Source: GCA-003244245 sp050700115
GTDB lineage: Bacteria > Actinomycetota > Actinomycetes > Mycobacteriales > Pseudonocardiaceae
Assembly (NCBI GenBank): GCA_050700115.1
Contig: JBOHGG010000002.1
Coordinates: forward strand, 140,040 to 204,039
Reading direction: 5' to 3'
Length of the DNA stretch: 64,000 nt
This document shows positions 1 through 9,093 of the stretch, piece after piece. The number at the start of each line of letters is the position of its first letter. Position 1 is the first letter of the stretch. Below the pieces are notes generated by a model. That model was not told the origin of the DNA. It saw only the letters and a list, made by a program, of their open reading frames with translations, and ran no database searches. The position numbers and the translations under genes are program-made.

Positions 1-27
1 TCACGTGAAGATTATGCTAAATGTGCA

Positions 28-2265
28 GTGTGCGAGGCGCTCAGCTCACACTGGTGGCAGAAGATCGGAGAGGGTGCGACGGTCCAGAGGAATCGACCTG
101 TGAGGGATACGCCGCAGGCCGACCGCATACCCGGCGGTGACGATGCGGGTGGGGTGCGCAACGAGGTCAGTGGCACGGTCGCTGGTCCGGTAGTGCTCGC
201 CCGCTCGGTTTATGGTGGTGTGCATGTACACCAGCCGACATGGGAGGCGATGTTGCCACGGCAGTTGCCAGGGGCGGTGCGGCACTTCACGGGCCGAACG
301 GATGAGTTAGAGGCGTTAAACGCACTGTTGGACAACGCTGGGGCTGGCGGCACGGTGGTGATCTCGGCGATCGACGGGACAGCCGGGATCGGCAAGACTG
401 CCTTGGCGATTTACTGGGCGCATCAGGTCGTGCAGCGATTTCCGGATGGGCATTTGTACGTGAACCTGCGAGGGTTCGACCCAACCGGTTCGCCGGTCGA
501 GCCTGCGGCGGCGATCCAAGGTTTCCTCGACGCCTTCGCAGTGCCAGTCGACCGGATTCCGGTGAGCCCGGAGGCGCAGGCGGCATTGTACCGCAGCCTA
601 CTAGCCGAGCGGCGGATGTTGGTGGTGCTGGACAACGCCCGGGACGTTGATCAGGTGCGTCCGCTGTTGCCGGGCAGCCGAACATGTTTCGTGGTGGTGA
701 CCAGCCGCAGCCAGCTCTCCGGCTTGGTCGCCACCGAGGGGGCCCACCTGCAGACCCTGGACTTGTTCACCGTCTCCGTAGCACGCGAGTTGCTGACGCG
801 CCACCTTGGAGCCGAACGAATAGCAGGCGAGGCGGAAGTGGTGGACGAGCTGATCAAGCTGTGCGCGCGGCTACCGTTGGCCTTGGCAATTGTGGGTGCC
901 CGAGCATCTGAGCGTCCAGGCTTCCCGCTAGAAGTGTTGCTGGCACAGTTACGGGATACGCGGGGGCGGCTGGACGCGCTGGACGGCGGAGATTTGGCCA
1001 CGGATGTGCGGGCGGTGTTCTCCTGGTCCTACCACTATCTAAGTGCGGGCGCGGCGCGGATGTTTCGGTTGATGGGGGTGCACCCCGGCCCAGACATCTC
1101 AGTCCCGGCTGCGGCGAGCTTGGTCGGCATTCCCCTACGGCAAGCGCGTAAGGCGTTGGATGAGCTGACCCACGCACGGATGATCACCGAGCACGCCCCC
1201 AGCCGGTTCGCCTTCCATGACTTGCTGCGTGCCTATGCCACCGACTTGGCCCACACCATAGAGGGTGACGCCGAGCGACGCGCAGCCATGCACCGAGTTC
1301 TGGACCACTATTTGCATAGTGCCCATACCGCCGCCCTGCTGCTGCATTCAACCCGGGATCCGCTCACCCTGGCCCCACCTCAACCCGGAGTGATACCGGA
1401 AGACCTCGCGGAGGGTATACAGGCACTGATCTGGTTTGAGGCCGAGCACCCAGTGATGCTTGCGGCGATCGGGCACGCTGCCGACACCGGGTTCGAGACC
1501 TACGCCTGGCAAATCCCCTGGACCCTCGCGACTTTTTTCGACCGGCGGGGGCACTGGCACGACTGGGCTTCTACCCAGCACATCGCGCTTGCCGCCGCCG
1601 AGCGCATGGACCACCAGGATGGGCAGGCACGCGCCCACCGCCTCCTCGGCCGCGCCTACATTCGGCTCGGCTCCTCCGAGAAGGCTGAGATTCACCTGCG
1701 ACGCGCTCTTGACTTGTACCAACAACTCGGCAACCGCGTAGGCTTAGCCCACGCTCATTACGATCTCGCCTCGGTGTTCGGGCAGCAAGGACGTGCCGAT
1801 GAGGCGCTTGGCCAGGTCCAGGAGGCTCTTGGCCTATATGAGGCTACCAACCACGAAGTTGGCCAGGCCAGAGCCCTTAACGCGATCGGCTGGTATTCCG
1901 CTCTACTTGGAGATCATTACCAGGCTCTCACTTTCTGTGACCAGGCCCTTATTCTGTGCCGCAAGCTCGGCGATCGTCTCTGTGAGGGGGGCACTTTGGA
2001 TAGCCTCGGTTACGTTCACCAGTACCTTGGCCACTATACGCAGGCCCTCGCCTGCTACCAGCAGGCCATCGAGGTGTGGCAGGAACTCGGCAACTATTAT
2101 TACCAAGCCACCACGCTTACCCATCTCGGCGAGACCTACCACGCCGCTGGTGACCGCGAAGCCGCATGCAACACCTGGCAGCATGCCCTTGCCATCCTCG
2201 ACGATCTGCACCACCCGGATGCCGACCAGGTCCGCGGTAAACTCCACCACATGGAAACCACATAA
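28..2265 (+). CDS. NB-ARC ATPase with C-terminal TPR repeats
   Basis: Cytoplasmic STAND-type signalling ATPase of the AfsR-like kind but without the N-terminal SARP DNA-binding domain. About 745 residues. A short N-terminal segment with a GxVxGxVVxAxxVxGGVH-like stretch (about 48-65) precedes the NB-ARC core, with P-loop GTAGIGKTALA (about 115-126), Walker B VVLDN (about 198-203) and an LPLALAIVGAR motif near 283. The C-terminal third is a run of TPR helices (about 520-730). The frame is open to the left edge of the window, so the GTG at 28 may be internal; another GTG at 100 is possible. Such proteins sense a ligand and oligomerise, but target and signal cannot be read here. Its codon usage is somewhat less GC-rich than its neighbours. 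Confidence 0.85.
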   Translation: MCEALSSHWWQKIGEGATVQRNRPVRDTPQADRIPGGDDAGGVRNEVSGTVAGPVVLARSVYGGVHVHQPTWEAMLPRQLPGAVRHFTGRTDELEALNALLDNAGAGGTVVISAIDGTAGIGKTALAIYWAHQVVQRFPDGHLYVNLRGFDPTGSPVEPAAAIQGFLDAFAVPVDRIPVSPEAQAALYRSLLAERRMLVVLDNARDVDQVRPLLPGSRTCFVVVTSRSQLSGLVATEGAHLQTLDLFTVSVARELLTRHLGAERIAGEAEVVDELIKLCARLPLALAIVGARASERPGFPLEVLLAQLRDTRGRLDALDGGDLATDVRAVFSWSYHYLSAGAARMFRLMGVHPGPDISVPAAASLVGIPLRQARKALDELTHARMITEHAPSRFAFHDLLRAYATDLAHTIEGDAERRAAMHRVLDHYLHSAHTAALLLHSTRDPLTLAPPQPGVIPEDLAEGIQALIWFEAEHPVMLAAIGHAADTGFETYAWQIPWTLATFFDRRGHWHDWASTQHIALAAAERMDHQDGQARAHRLLGRAYIRLGSSEKAEIHLRRALDLYQQLGNRVGLAHAHYDLASVFGQQGRADEALGQVQEALGLYEATNHEVGQARALNAIGWYSALLGDHYQALTFCDQALILCRKLGDRLCEGGTLDSLGYVHQYLGHYTQALACYQQAIEVWQELGNYYYQATTLTHLGETYHAAGDREAACNTWQHALAILDDLHHPDADQVRGKLHHMETT

Positions 2266-2716
2266 AGAGTTTCTCGGATCACGGTCGTCTTTGTCGGTAG
2301 ATAGCGCCGATTACATAAGACTTTCGCCGCCGAGCACGTGAAACTCTGGCCACCAGGCTTGCACAGGTCTGAAGAATGAGCACCGTTAACAACGGAGCGG
2401 TGCGCACGGCCAGGCTGTGCGGCTTTACGACCGATCGCAAGGCCAGCTCAATGGTGGCCGTACGCCTTCCCGCAATGACAGGCAGTGCGGTTGAGGCGGT
2501 CGGCGCTACTAAACGATCCCGGGACGAGTGGGTGACAGTGGGTCCCAGGGCCGGGTACTCAACGGAGCGCGCTGCGGCGTCGTGGGTGCTGGTGACCATG
2601 AGCGCCGCCGGGCTGGCCCGCGCGAGCACGGCCGTTAGGCCGCGCGCAGCGAGCGGGATCGGCCCGAGCGGGGGCACGCGAGTAGGACAACGGACTCAGC
2701 CACGTCCAAAAATCCT
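2266..2716. other. intergenic stretch, no convincing gene
   Basis: About 450 bases between the NB-ARC gene and the broken histidine kinase. Short open frames exist on both strands, but none has a recognisable motif or a good ribosome binding site. It may be the eroded 3' part of the kinase locus or its lost neighbours. I see no terminator, repeat or RNA gene. Confidence 0.5.
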
Positions 2717-3936
2717 TTAGAGGCGTATTCGGCAGCGTGGGAGGCATGACAGATCTAGAACTGACCGAGATCGGTTGATGCCTGGGGCTCGATCGCCGTC
2801 GCTGGTCAGCTCCGCGAGTTCGACCGGCTCCGGGCGCACGAAGTCGGGCCGCTCGGATTTCGCCAGCAACAGCAGGTCGTCCACGATGCGGGTCATCCGG
2901 TCCAGCTCGTCCAGGCACAGCCGGATGTCCTCAGCCCGCTCGGCCGGGTCGTCGCCGAGCAGCTCCAGGTTGCCCCGGATGATCGTGATCGGGGTGCGCA
3001 GCTCATGGCTGGCATCGTCGAGAAACTCGCGCTGGGTGGCGAAGGCGGCCTGCAGCCGCTCCATCATGGCGTTGAACTGCTCGGCCAACGCGGCGATGTC
3101 GTCGTTGCCCCGCACCGGGATGCGCCGGGTCAGGTCATCCTCGCCGATCTGGGCAGCGGCCCGGTGCAACAACCGGACCGGGGCCAGGATCTGCCGGCGA
3201 CGATCCACGAGACCCCGGCGGCCAGGACCAGCCCGAGCGGGCTGACCAGCGCGAGGGTCCGCACAGCATCGTCGATCTCGGTGCTTTCCGGCGTGATGAG
3301 GAACCCGACCACGAAGTAACCGTCCACCGTGTCACGCAGCTGGATCGGCACCCGCGCCCAACGCAGCTCCCCCTCCGCGGTGGACACCGCGCCGGTCGCG
3401 GCGGCCCCGGTCGCGATCGCGGCGAACATCCCCGGTTGGGTGATCGCCCGTTTCGCATCATCCTGGCCCCGCAGCGGGGCTAGGGTGGCGGCGGTCACGG
3501 AGATACCGGCGATTACCTCGCTCTCGCCGGCGCTCTGCCGCTGCAGGTGCACCTGCAGCAACTCGGCCGCCGAGGTGAACGGCCGGCCGGTTTCGGGGTT
3601 GCGGCCCTCGCGGGCGAACTGCGCGAACTCCTCGACCTCCTGGCCCAGCGCCGCGGCGATCTCCTGCTCCAACCCGTTGATCAGCACGTTTCGGGTGACC
3701 AGCACCACGGAGACGAGTGCCGTGGCCAGCACCAGCACCAGCCAGCCCATGATCTGCAGCCGGGCCGAAGCACCCCGGCGCCGCGGCCGCGCCGGCCGTT
3801 GCTCGGACCCGGCACCGATCGGATCTGCGCCGGAGGCCGATCGGCCAGCCGCGACTGTGACCGTGGCCGGCTCAGCCATCCGTGCCGTCGTCACCGCCGC
3901 CGGGGCCGTCCCGTCCGTCGTCATCACCGTCATCAT
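2717..3936 (-). pseudogene. sensor histidine kinase, frameshifted and truncated
   Basis: Remnant of a membrane two-component sensor kinase. The first part (about 3936 to 3200) encodes a transmembrane helix (GWLVLVLATALVSVVLV), an extracytoplasmic sensor of about 130 residues and a second helix ending SWIVAGR. A frameshift near 3195 then moves the reading into another frame, which continues as ILAPVRLLHRAAAQIGEDD, a HAMP linker, and the dimerisation/phosphoacceptor helix with the H-box ASHELRTPI. Homology stops near 2800 after the EPVELAEL segment: the entire HATPase domain is missing and the frame closes at 2717 in unrelated sequence. No response regulator lies next to it. A one-base loss and a 3' deletion explain what is seen; a sequencing error could explain only the frameshift. 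Confidence 0.85.
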
Positions 3937-4074
3937 CACCCACCGGCGGGCGGCACGACCTTTGGAGGTGAGGTCGCCGCCGGGGCCGCCGAACCTCACG
4001 GAATGCACTGTTGCTCCCCCTCGCGAAAAGAGCATGAGCGAGAGATGAAAGCCCCTTCATGTGCACTGTCGGCG

Positions 4075-5127
4075 TCAGCGCGGGACGTGGGTGGCGTCGC
4101 GGACTGTGCCGACGTACTCCTCGACCAGGTCCTCCAACGCGACGACCCCCGCGGTGGCACCGTCGGGCCGCACCACGCGAGCGAGGTGGCTGCTTGCTCG
4201 GCGCAGCAGCGCCAGTGCCTCATCGAGCTTGGCAGTGGACTGCACCTCGGGTAGCGGGTACACACTGCTCGGCGGCACCGGCGTGTCCGGGGCACCGCCG
4301 AGCAGCTCCAGCACGTCTTTGACGTGCAGGTAACCCACCAGCTGCTCGCCGCTGCCCGGCTGTCGATCACACAGTGGGAACCGGGAAAATCCGGTCTCCG
4401 CCACGGCCCGCTCGATATCGCCCAGGGTGGGCTCGGCGGGAACCGTGGTCAGCCCGGAGATCGGGACCAGCACGTCGGCGACGGTGCGCTCCCTGGTGGA
4501 CAACGTCTGGGTCAGCCTGCGCTGCTCTTGGCTGTCCAGCAGCCCCTCGCGGCTCGAGTCGGCAATCAAGTTGGCCAGCTCATCAGGGCTGTAGGCACTC
4601 TCGAGCTCGTCGCGAGGCTGCACCCCGAACGCGCGCAACACGTGGTTGGCGATCCAGTTCAGCACCGCGATCACCGGGCGCATCAGACGCATCCAGGCGA
4701 CCAACGGTGGCACCATCCACAACGCGGTGCGCTCCGGCCCGGCGATGGCGATGTTCTTGGGCACCATCTCGCCGAGCAGGATGTGGGCCACCGTGACGAT
4801 ACCCAGCGCGACGACGAAGGAGACGGCGTGCAGCACCGCGTCAGGTATCCCGAGCGGGCCGGCCAGCCGCTCGAGCTGACCGGCGACGACGGGCTCGCCG
4901 AGCGCGCCCAGCCCCAGCGAGCTGAAGGTGATCCCGAGCTGCGCCGCGGCCAGCATCAGCGACAGGTTCTCCCCGGCCCGGATCACCGTACGAGCCCGGT
5001 GGACCCCGCGCTCGGCCATCGATTCCAGCCGGTCTCGCCGTGCACTGATCAGGGCGAACTCGGCGCCGACAAAGAAGGCGTTAGCGACCAGCAGCAACAT
5101 TGCGCCGAGCAGGGCGGCGGTACTCAC
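4075..5127 (-). CDS. CNNM/CBS-domain membrane protein (HlyC/CorC family)
   Basis: Integral membrane protein of the CNNM (DUF21) plus CBS-pair class, 350 residues. Residues 1-180 form the DUF21 membrane domain, with conserved GAEFALISARRDRLE near the N terminus and LGEMVPKNIAIA around 120-132. Residues about 205-345 form two CBS domains (TVADVLVP; FSRFPLCD; GVVALEDLVEEYVGTV). It lacks the C-terminal CorC_HlyC domain that its upstream partner has. Family members are implicated in Mg2+/Co2+ efflux; the old hemolysin name is historical. GTG start overlaps the stop of the upstream gene (GTGA), so the two are translationally coupled and may form a hetero-oligomer. Confidence 0.9.
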   Translation of the reverse strand: MSTAALLGAMLLLVANAFFVGAEFALISARRDRLESMAERGVHRARTVIRAGENLSLMLAAAQLGITFSSLGLGALGEPVVAGQLERLAGPLGIPDAVLHAVSFVVALGIVTVAHILLGEMVPKNIAIAGPERTALWMVPPLVAWMRLMRPVIAVLNWIANHVLRAFGVQPRDELESAYSPDELANLIADSSREGLLDSQEQRRLTQTLSTRERTVADVLVPISGLTTVPAEPTLGDIERAVAETGFSRFPLCDRQPGSGEQLVGYLHVKDVLELLGGAPDTPVPPSSVYPLPEVQSTAKLDEALALLRRASSHLARVVRPDGATAGVVALEDLVEEYVGTVRDATHVPR

Positions 5128-6452
5128 TGGGTCACCTGCTCTGGTGGTGAGGTCTGGGTGAGCCGGAGATCCGCGATGCGGCGGCGGTCCATCCGCGTCA
5201 CGGTCAGCCGCCAGCCGTCGAACTCGATCTCGTCGCCGACGTCGGGTATTCGACCCAGCCGCTCCAGCACGAGCCCGGCCACCGTCTCGTGGTCGCCCTC
5301 GGGCATCACGAATCCGACGGCATCGGCCAGTTCGTCGGCCCGCAGCAGCCCGGAGATGATCCAGCGCTGCTCGCCCAGCGGCTGGATCTGGGAGACCTCC
5401 TGCCGGTCGTGCTCGTCGCGGACGTCGCCGACGATCTCCTCCACCAGGTCCTCAAGGGTGACGATGCCCGCGGTGCCGCCGTACTCGTCGACCACGATCG
5501 CGAGCTGCAGTCCCTGGCCGCGCAGCCGGTCGAGCAGCGCATCGCCATCCAGTGAGCTCGGCACGGTGAGGACCGGGCGCGCCAGCTCACCGGCCAGGGT
5601 CACGGCGCGCTTGTCGGCCGGCACCGCGAACGCCTGCTTGACGTGCACCACGCCGGGCACGTCATCAAGGTCGCTGCCGTAGACCGGGAATCGGGAGAAT
5701 CCGGTCCGCCGCGCGGCGTCCACGAGGTCCAGGACGGTCGCGTCGGCCCGGAGTGCCTCCACCTGCATCCGGGGGGTCATCAGCTCCTCCGCGGTGCGCT
5801 CGCCGAATCGCAGCGAGCGATCCAGCAGGGTTGCGGTGCCCTGGTCGAGGGTGCCCTGCTGAGCGCTGCTGCGGATCAGGGAGCCAAGTTCCTGCGGGGA
5901 ACGCGCGGACCGCAGCTCTTCGGCCGGCTCGATGCCGATCCGGCGCAGGATCCAGTTCGCCGCCCCGTTCAACGCCGAGATCAGCCAGCGGAACGCGGCG
6001 GAGAAGGCGTTGAGCAGGCCGGCAACCCGACGTGCGGTGGGTAGCGGCCGGGCGATGGCCAAGTTCTTGGGTACGAGCTCGCCGAACACCATCGACACGC
6101 CGGTGGCCAGCGTCAGGGCGATTCCCAACGACACACCGTCCGCAACGCCCGAGGGCACCCGGGCCGCCTCGATCCAGGGCTGGATCAGATCGGCGATGAC
6201 CGGCTCGGCCACGTACCCGGTGAGCAGGGTGGTGATCGTGATACCGACCTGCGCCCCGGACAGCTGGAACGACAGCGTGCTGTGCGCATGCTTGACCTGC
6301 TGAGCCCTGCGGTCTCCAACCTGCCGCACGTTCGCATCAACGGTACTGCGCTCCAGCGCGGTGAGGGCGAACTCACCGGCGACGCAGACGAAGGTGCCTG
6401 CGGTCAGCGCGACCACCAAAAGCAGGCCCAAGATGCTGAGCAGGACATCCAT
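5124..6452 (-). CDS. CNNM/CBS/CorC_HlyC transport-associated protein
   Basis: Full-length member of the same membrane family, 442 residues: DUF21 domain (about 1-195, including CVAGEFALTALERS and FGELVPKNLAIARP), a CBS pair (about 210-335, TAEELMTPRMQVEAL; YGGTAGIVTLEDLVEEIVGDV) and a C-terminal CorC_HlyC domain (about 350-430). First gene of a two-gene unit with the shorter CNNM/CBS protein. The ATG at 6452 fits the family N terminus. Predicted role is divalent cation export or regulation in the plasma membrane; substrate is inferred from the family only. Confidence 0.9.
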   Translation of the reverse strand: MDVLLSILGLLLVVALTAGTFVCVAGEFALTALERSTVDANVRQVGDRRAQQVKHAHSTLSFQLSGAQVGITITTLLTGYVAEPVIADLIQPWIEAARVPSGVADGVSLGIALTLATGVSMVFGELVPKNLAIARPLPTARRVAGLLNAFSAAFRWLISALNGAANWILRRIGIEPAEELRSARSPQELGSLIRSSAQQGTLDQGTATLLDRSLRFGERTAEELMTPRMQVEALRADATVLDLVDAARRTGFSRFPVYGSDLDDVPGVVHVKQAFAVPADKRAVTLAGELARPVLTVPSSLDGDALLDRLRGQGLQLAIVVDEYGGTAGIVTLEDLVEEIVGDVRDEHDRQEVSQIQPLGEQRWIISGLLRADELADAVGFVMPEGDHETVAGLVLERLGRIPDVGDEIEFDGWRLTVTRMDRRRIADLRLTQTSPPEQVTQ

Positions 6453-6650
6453 CTATGCCGTCCTGAGTGACGGCGGATCGGGGTAGCCGGGCCAGGAGCC
6501 CGGCTCCGTACTACAGCCAGGGGTCGATGCAGCAGGCACCGAGTTTCGTCACTCCTCGCGGGCGGGGTCTGACCGATTCTACGGGTGACCGGTGGACTGT
6601 CGCGCGCAGCCGCAGGCAGGGGGCCTCCATTCGGACTAACGTATCTGTTC

Positions 6651-7526
6651 GTGCGGATCGGAATCCTGGGTGGACCTGAGCTCTCGGCTGGTGCGCCGTT
6701 GGACGGGGCCGTCAAGCGGCTGGGAACCGAGCTGGCACGGCGCCACTGGGGCATGGTGCTCGGGGTCCCCGGACCGGTCGCATCCGACACCCTCGATCCC
6801 GAGGTGGACGTCGTGGAGGTGCTGCCGCGGGGCGCTGAGCCGGGCACCGGGGCCGCTGATTGGCGGGCAGTGGAAGGACCGGGCGCAAGACTGGAGGCAG
6901 TCCGGCTGCTGTCCGACGCCGTCGTGGTGCTACCTGGCGGGATCGACGTGCTCGCTGACCTGCTGGCCCTGCTCAGCGAGCAGGCCCTGGGGCTCAGCGA
7001 CAAGCCGTGTGGCGTGCTCGACCCGACCGGGTTGCTCGACCCGCTGGCCGATCAGCTCGACGCGCTGGGCCGCGCCGGCCTGCCGGTCGCACCGCTGATC
7101 CGGGCTGGTGATCCTGCCGCGCTGCTGGACCGGCTCGCTGCGTGGCGTCCCAACGGGGGAGGCGAGCTGCGCGACGAGGTCGCCTGGGTGCGGGTCAGTG
7201 ATTCCAGCCTGACCCTGCTGCCCAGCAAGTCCGGGCTGCACCTGCCCGGTGGTCCGCGCGAGCCGGGGGAGCGGGGGGCGGTGGCGCTGTCTCGGCTGTT
7301 GGCGCAGCGCTGGTCGGTGCGGCTGGGCGCAGAGCGGCTTCATCCGGCGGCGGCGTTAGTGGTGCCGGAACCGGACGGCGCATGGCTGCGGGTGAGTTGC
7401 TACCGGGCCGACGGCCTGCAACCGGTGCTGCCCGGCGCGGTGTCACACCCGCTGGGGGAGACCACCGCCTGCGATCCGGCGGCTGCTGCATTGCAGGAAC
7501 TGCTCCGCCAGGGGCGGGTGTTCTAG
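6651..7526 (+). CDS. LOG-like Rossmann domain fused to a NUDIX-like domain
   Basis: About 291 residues with GTG start at 6651 (VRIGILGGP), chosen because the Rossmann strand begins there; an in-frame GTG at 6585 would add 22 poor residues. The N-terminal half resembles the LOG / DprA-SMF-type nucleotide-binding fold: a glycine loop, then VVVLPGGIDVLADLLALLSEQ, which occupies the place of the PGGxGTxxE signature but lacks its GT and E arrangement. The C-terminal half (about 180-291) looks NUDIX-like in secondary-structure order, with a possible degenerate box around LPGGPREPGERGAVALSRLL, which retains G, E and L positions only in part. A nucleotide or nucleotide-sugar substrate is inference. 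It converges with guaB1, 11 bases away. Confidence 0.55.
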   Translation: MRIGILGGPELSAGAPLDGAVKRLGTELARRHWGMVLGVPGPVASDTLDPEVDVVEVLPRGAEPGTGAADWRAVEGPGARLEAVRLLSDAVVVLPGGIDVLADLLALLSEQALGLSDKPCGVLDPTGLLDPLADQLDALGRAGLPVAPLIRAGDPAALLDRLAAWRPNGGGELRDEVAWVRVSDSSLTLLPSKSGLHLPGGPREPGERGAVALSRLLAQRWSVRLGAERLHPAAALVVPEPDGAWLRVSCYRADGLQPVLPGAVSHPLGETTACDPAAAALQELLRQGRVF

Positions 7527-7537
7527 GTCGGCAGGGG

Positions 7538-8977
7538 TCACCAACCGGCTGGCAGTGGGCGGCCCTCAGCGAACCCGGCCGCGGACTGCACCCCGATCAT
7601 CGCCCGCTCGGACAGCTCCGGCAACGTCCGGGCCCCGGCATAGGTGCAGGCGCTGCGCACCCCGGCGCAGATGTGGTCGATGAGGTCCTCCACCCCGGGC
7701 CGGCTCGGGTCGAGGTACATCCGGGCGGTCGAGATGCCCTCCTCGAACAGCGCTTTGCGGGCCTGGTCGAAGGTGTCGTCGTGGGTGGTGCGGGCGGCGA
7801 CGGCACGCTTGGAGGCCATCCCGTAAGACTCCTTGTAGGGACGGCCGGTCTCGTCGCGCTGGAGGTCACCTGGCGACTCGTGGGTGCCTGCAAACCACGA
7901 GCCGATCATCACGTTCGCCGCTCCCGCAGCCAGCGCCAGCGCAACGTCTCGAGGGTGGCGCACCCCACCGTCGGCCCAGACGTGGCCACCAGCACCGCGA
8001 GCCGCCGCCGCGCATTCGGCCACCGCGGAGAACTGTGGCCTGCCGACTCCGGTGAGCATCCGGGTGGTACACATGGCGCCCGGTCCCAGCCCGACCTTGA
8101 CGATGTCAGCACCGGCCGCGAGCAAGTCGCAGGTGCCCTGCGCAGAGACCACATTCCCGGCCACCACCGGCACGCCCGGGCCGCGTGACCGGACCGCGCG
8201 CAGGGCGTCGAGCACCCTGCCTTGGTGACCGTGTGCGGTGTCGACGACCAGCACGTCGACCCCCGCCGCGAGCAGCGCCTCGGTCTTGGCTGTGACGTCG
8301 CCGGTCACTCCGAGCGCCGCGGCCACCCGCAGCCGGCCGTCGGCGTCCAGCGCGGGGGAGTACAGCTCGGCTCGCAACGCTGCGGTGGGGGTGAGCACCC
8401 CGACCAGCACCCCGTCGGCGTCCACTGCGAGCGCCAGCTCCTGGCGGCGGTGATGCAGCTGCTCGAAGATCTTGCGCGGTTCGGTGTCGGTGGACACCAC
8501 CATCAGGTCGGTCTGCGCCACGTCGGCCAGCCGGGCGAAGCGGTCCACTCCGGTGAGCTGGGCCTCGGTGACCAGTCCCACCGGGCGGTTCGCGCCATCG
8601 ATGACCACCACGGCGCGGTGTGCCCGCTTCGGCAGCAGAGTGGCCGCGTCGGCGACGGCGTCCTGCGGGCCCAGCGTGAGCGCTGTGTCCAGCACCAGGT
8701 GCCGCGACTTCACCCACCTCACCGTCTCGGCGACCGCCGCCGGGTCCACGTCCTGGGGCAGCACCACCAGACCGCCACGACGAGCCACCGTCTCGGCCAT
8801 CCGGCGTCCTGCTACCGCGGTCATGTTGGCCACCACAAGCGGGATCGTGGTACCCGACCCGTCCACGGTGGACAGGTCCGCGTCGAACCGGGACACCACG
8901 TCCGAGCGCGACGGCATCAGAAAGACATCGTCATACGTAAGCTCATAACCGGGCCGACACCCATCAAGAAACCGCAC
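7538..8977 (-). CDS. guaB1: GuaB1, IMPDH-family GMP reductase
   Basis: IMP dehydrogenase/GMP reductase family protein of the actinobacterial GuaB1 type, about 479 residues. The order is a TIM-barrel start (RPGYELTYDDVFLMPSRSDV), a CBS pair (about 95-200), then the rest of the barrel with phosphate-binding VGLGPGAMCTTR, whose Cys is the catalytic thiol, and WADGGVRHPRDVALALAAGA. In mycobacteria this family member acts as a GMP reductase, converting GMP to IMP with NADPH in purine salvage, rather than as the biosynthetic IMPDH; I carry that over from the family. GTG at 8977 (VRFLDG) is preferred over an upstream ATG at 9022, which lies inside a long inverted repeat. Confidence 0.88.
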   Translation of the reverse strand: MRFLDGCRPGYELTYDDVFLMPSRSDVVSRFDADLSTVDGSGTTIPLVVANMTAVAGRRMAETVARRGGLVVLPQDVDPAAVAETVRWVKSRHLVLDTALTLGPQDAVADAATLLPKRAHRAVVVIDGANRPVGLVTEAQLTGVDRFARLADVAQTDLMVVSTDTEPRKIFEQLHHRRQELALAVDADGVLVGVLTPTAALRAELYSPALDADGRLRVAAALGVTGDVTAKTEALLAAGVDVLVVDTAHGHQGRVLDALRAVRSRGPGVPVVAGNVVSAQGTCDLLAAGADIVKVGLGPGAMCTTRMLTGVGRPQFSAVAECAAAARGAGGHVWADGGVRHPRDVALALAAGAANVMIGSWFAGTHESPGDLQRDETGRPYKESYGMASKRAVAARTTHDDTFDQARKALFEEGISTARMYLDPSRPGVEDLIDHICAGVRSACTYAGARTLPELSERAMIGVQSAAGFAEGRPLPAGW

Positions 8978-9016
8978 TCCACCGACGCTACCCGCCTGCC
9001 CGCCACCCATCCGAGT

Positions 9017-9082
9017 CCGCATTCAGCGGGCTGAGCGGGGTAACTGGGCACCGAATAACCCCGCTCAGCCCGCTGAATGCGG
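9017..9082. repeat. perfect 24-bp inverted repeat between divergent genes
   Basis: Two exactly complementary 24-base arms, 9017-9040 and 9059-9082, separated by 18 bases. Each arm contains GCATTCAGCGGGCTGAGC in one orientation. The element lies between guaB1 (leftward, start 8977) and the PfkB kinase (rightward, start 9094). It could fold into a very stable cruciform or hairpin in either transcript's leader. It is too long and too perfect for a typical repressor operator; a dispersed palindromic repeat family is another option. Confidence 0.9.
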
Positions 9083-9093
9083 TTTCCTGGGGT

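Noticed and set aside
2376..2720. Rightward 114-codon frame near the broken kinase
   Set aside because: No motif, Ser/Arg-rich shadow composition and no neighbour support.
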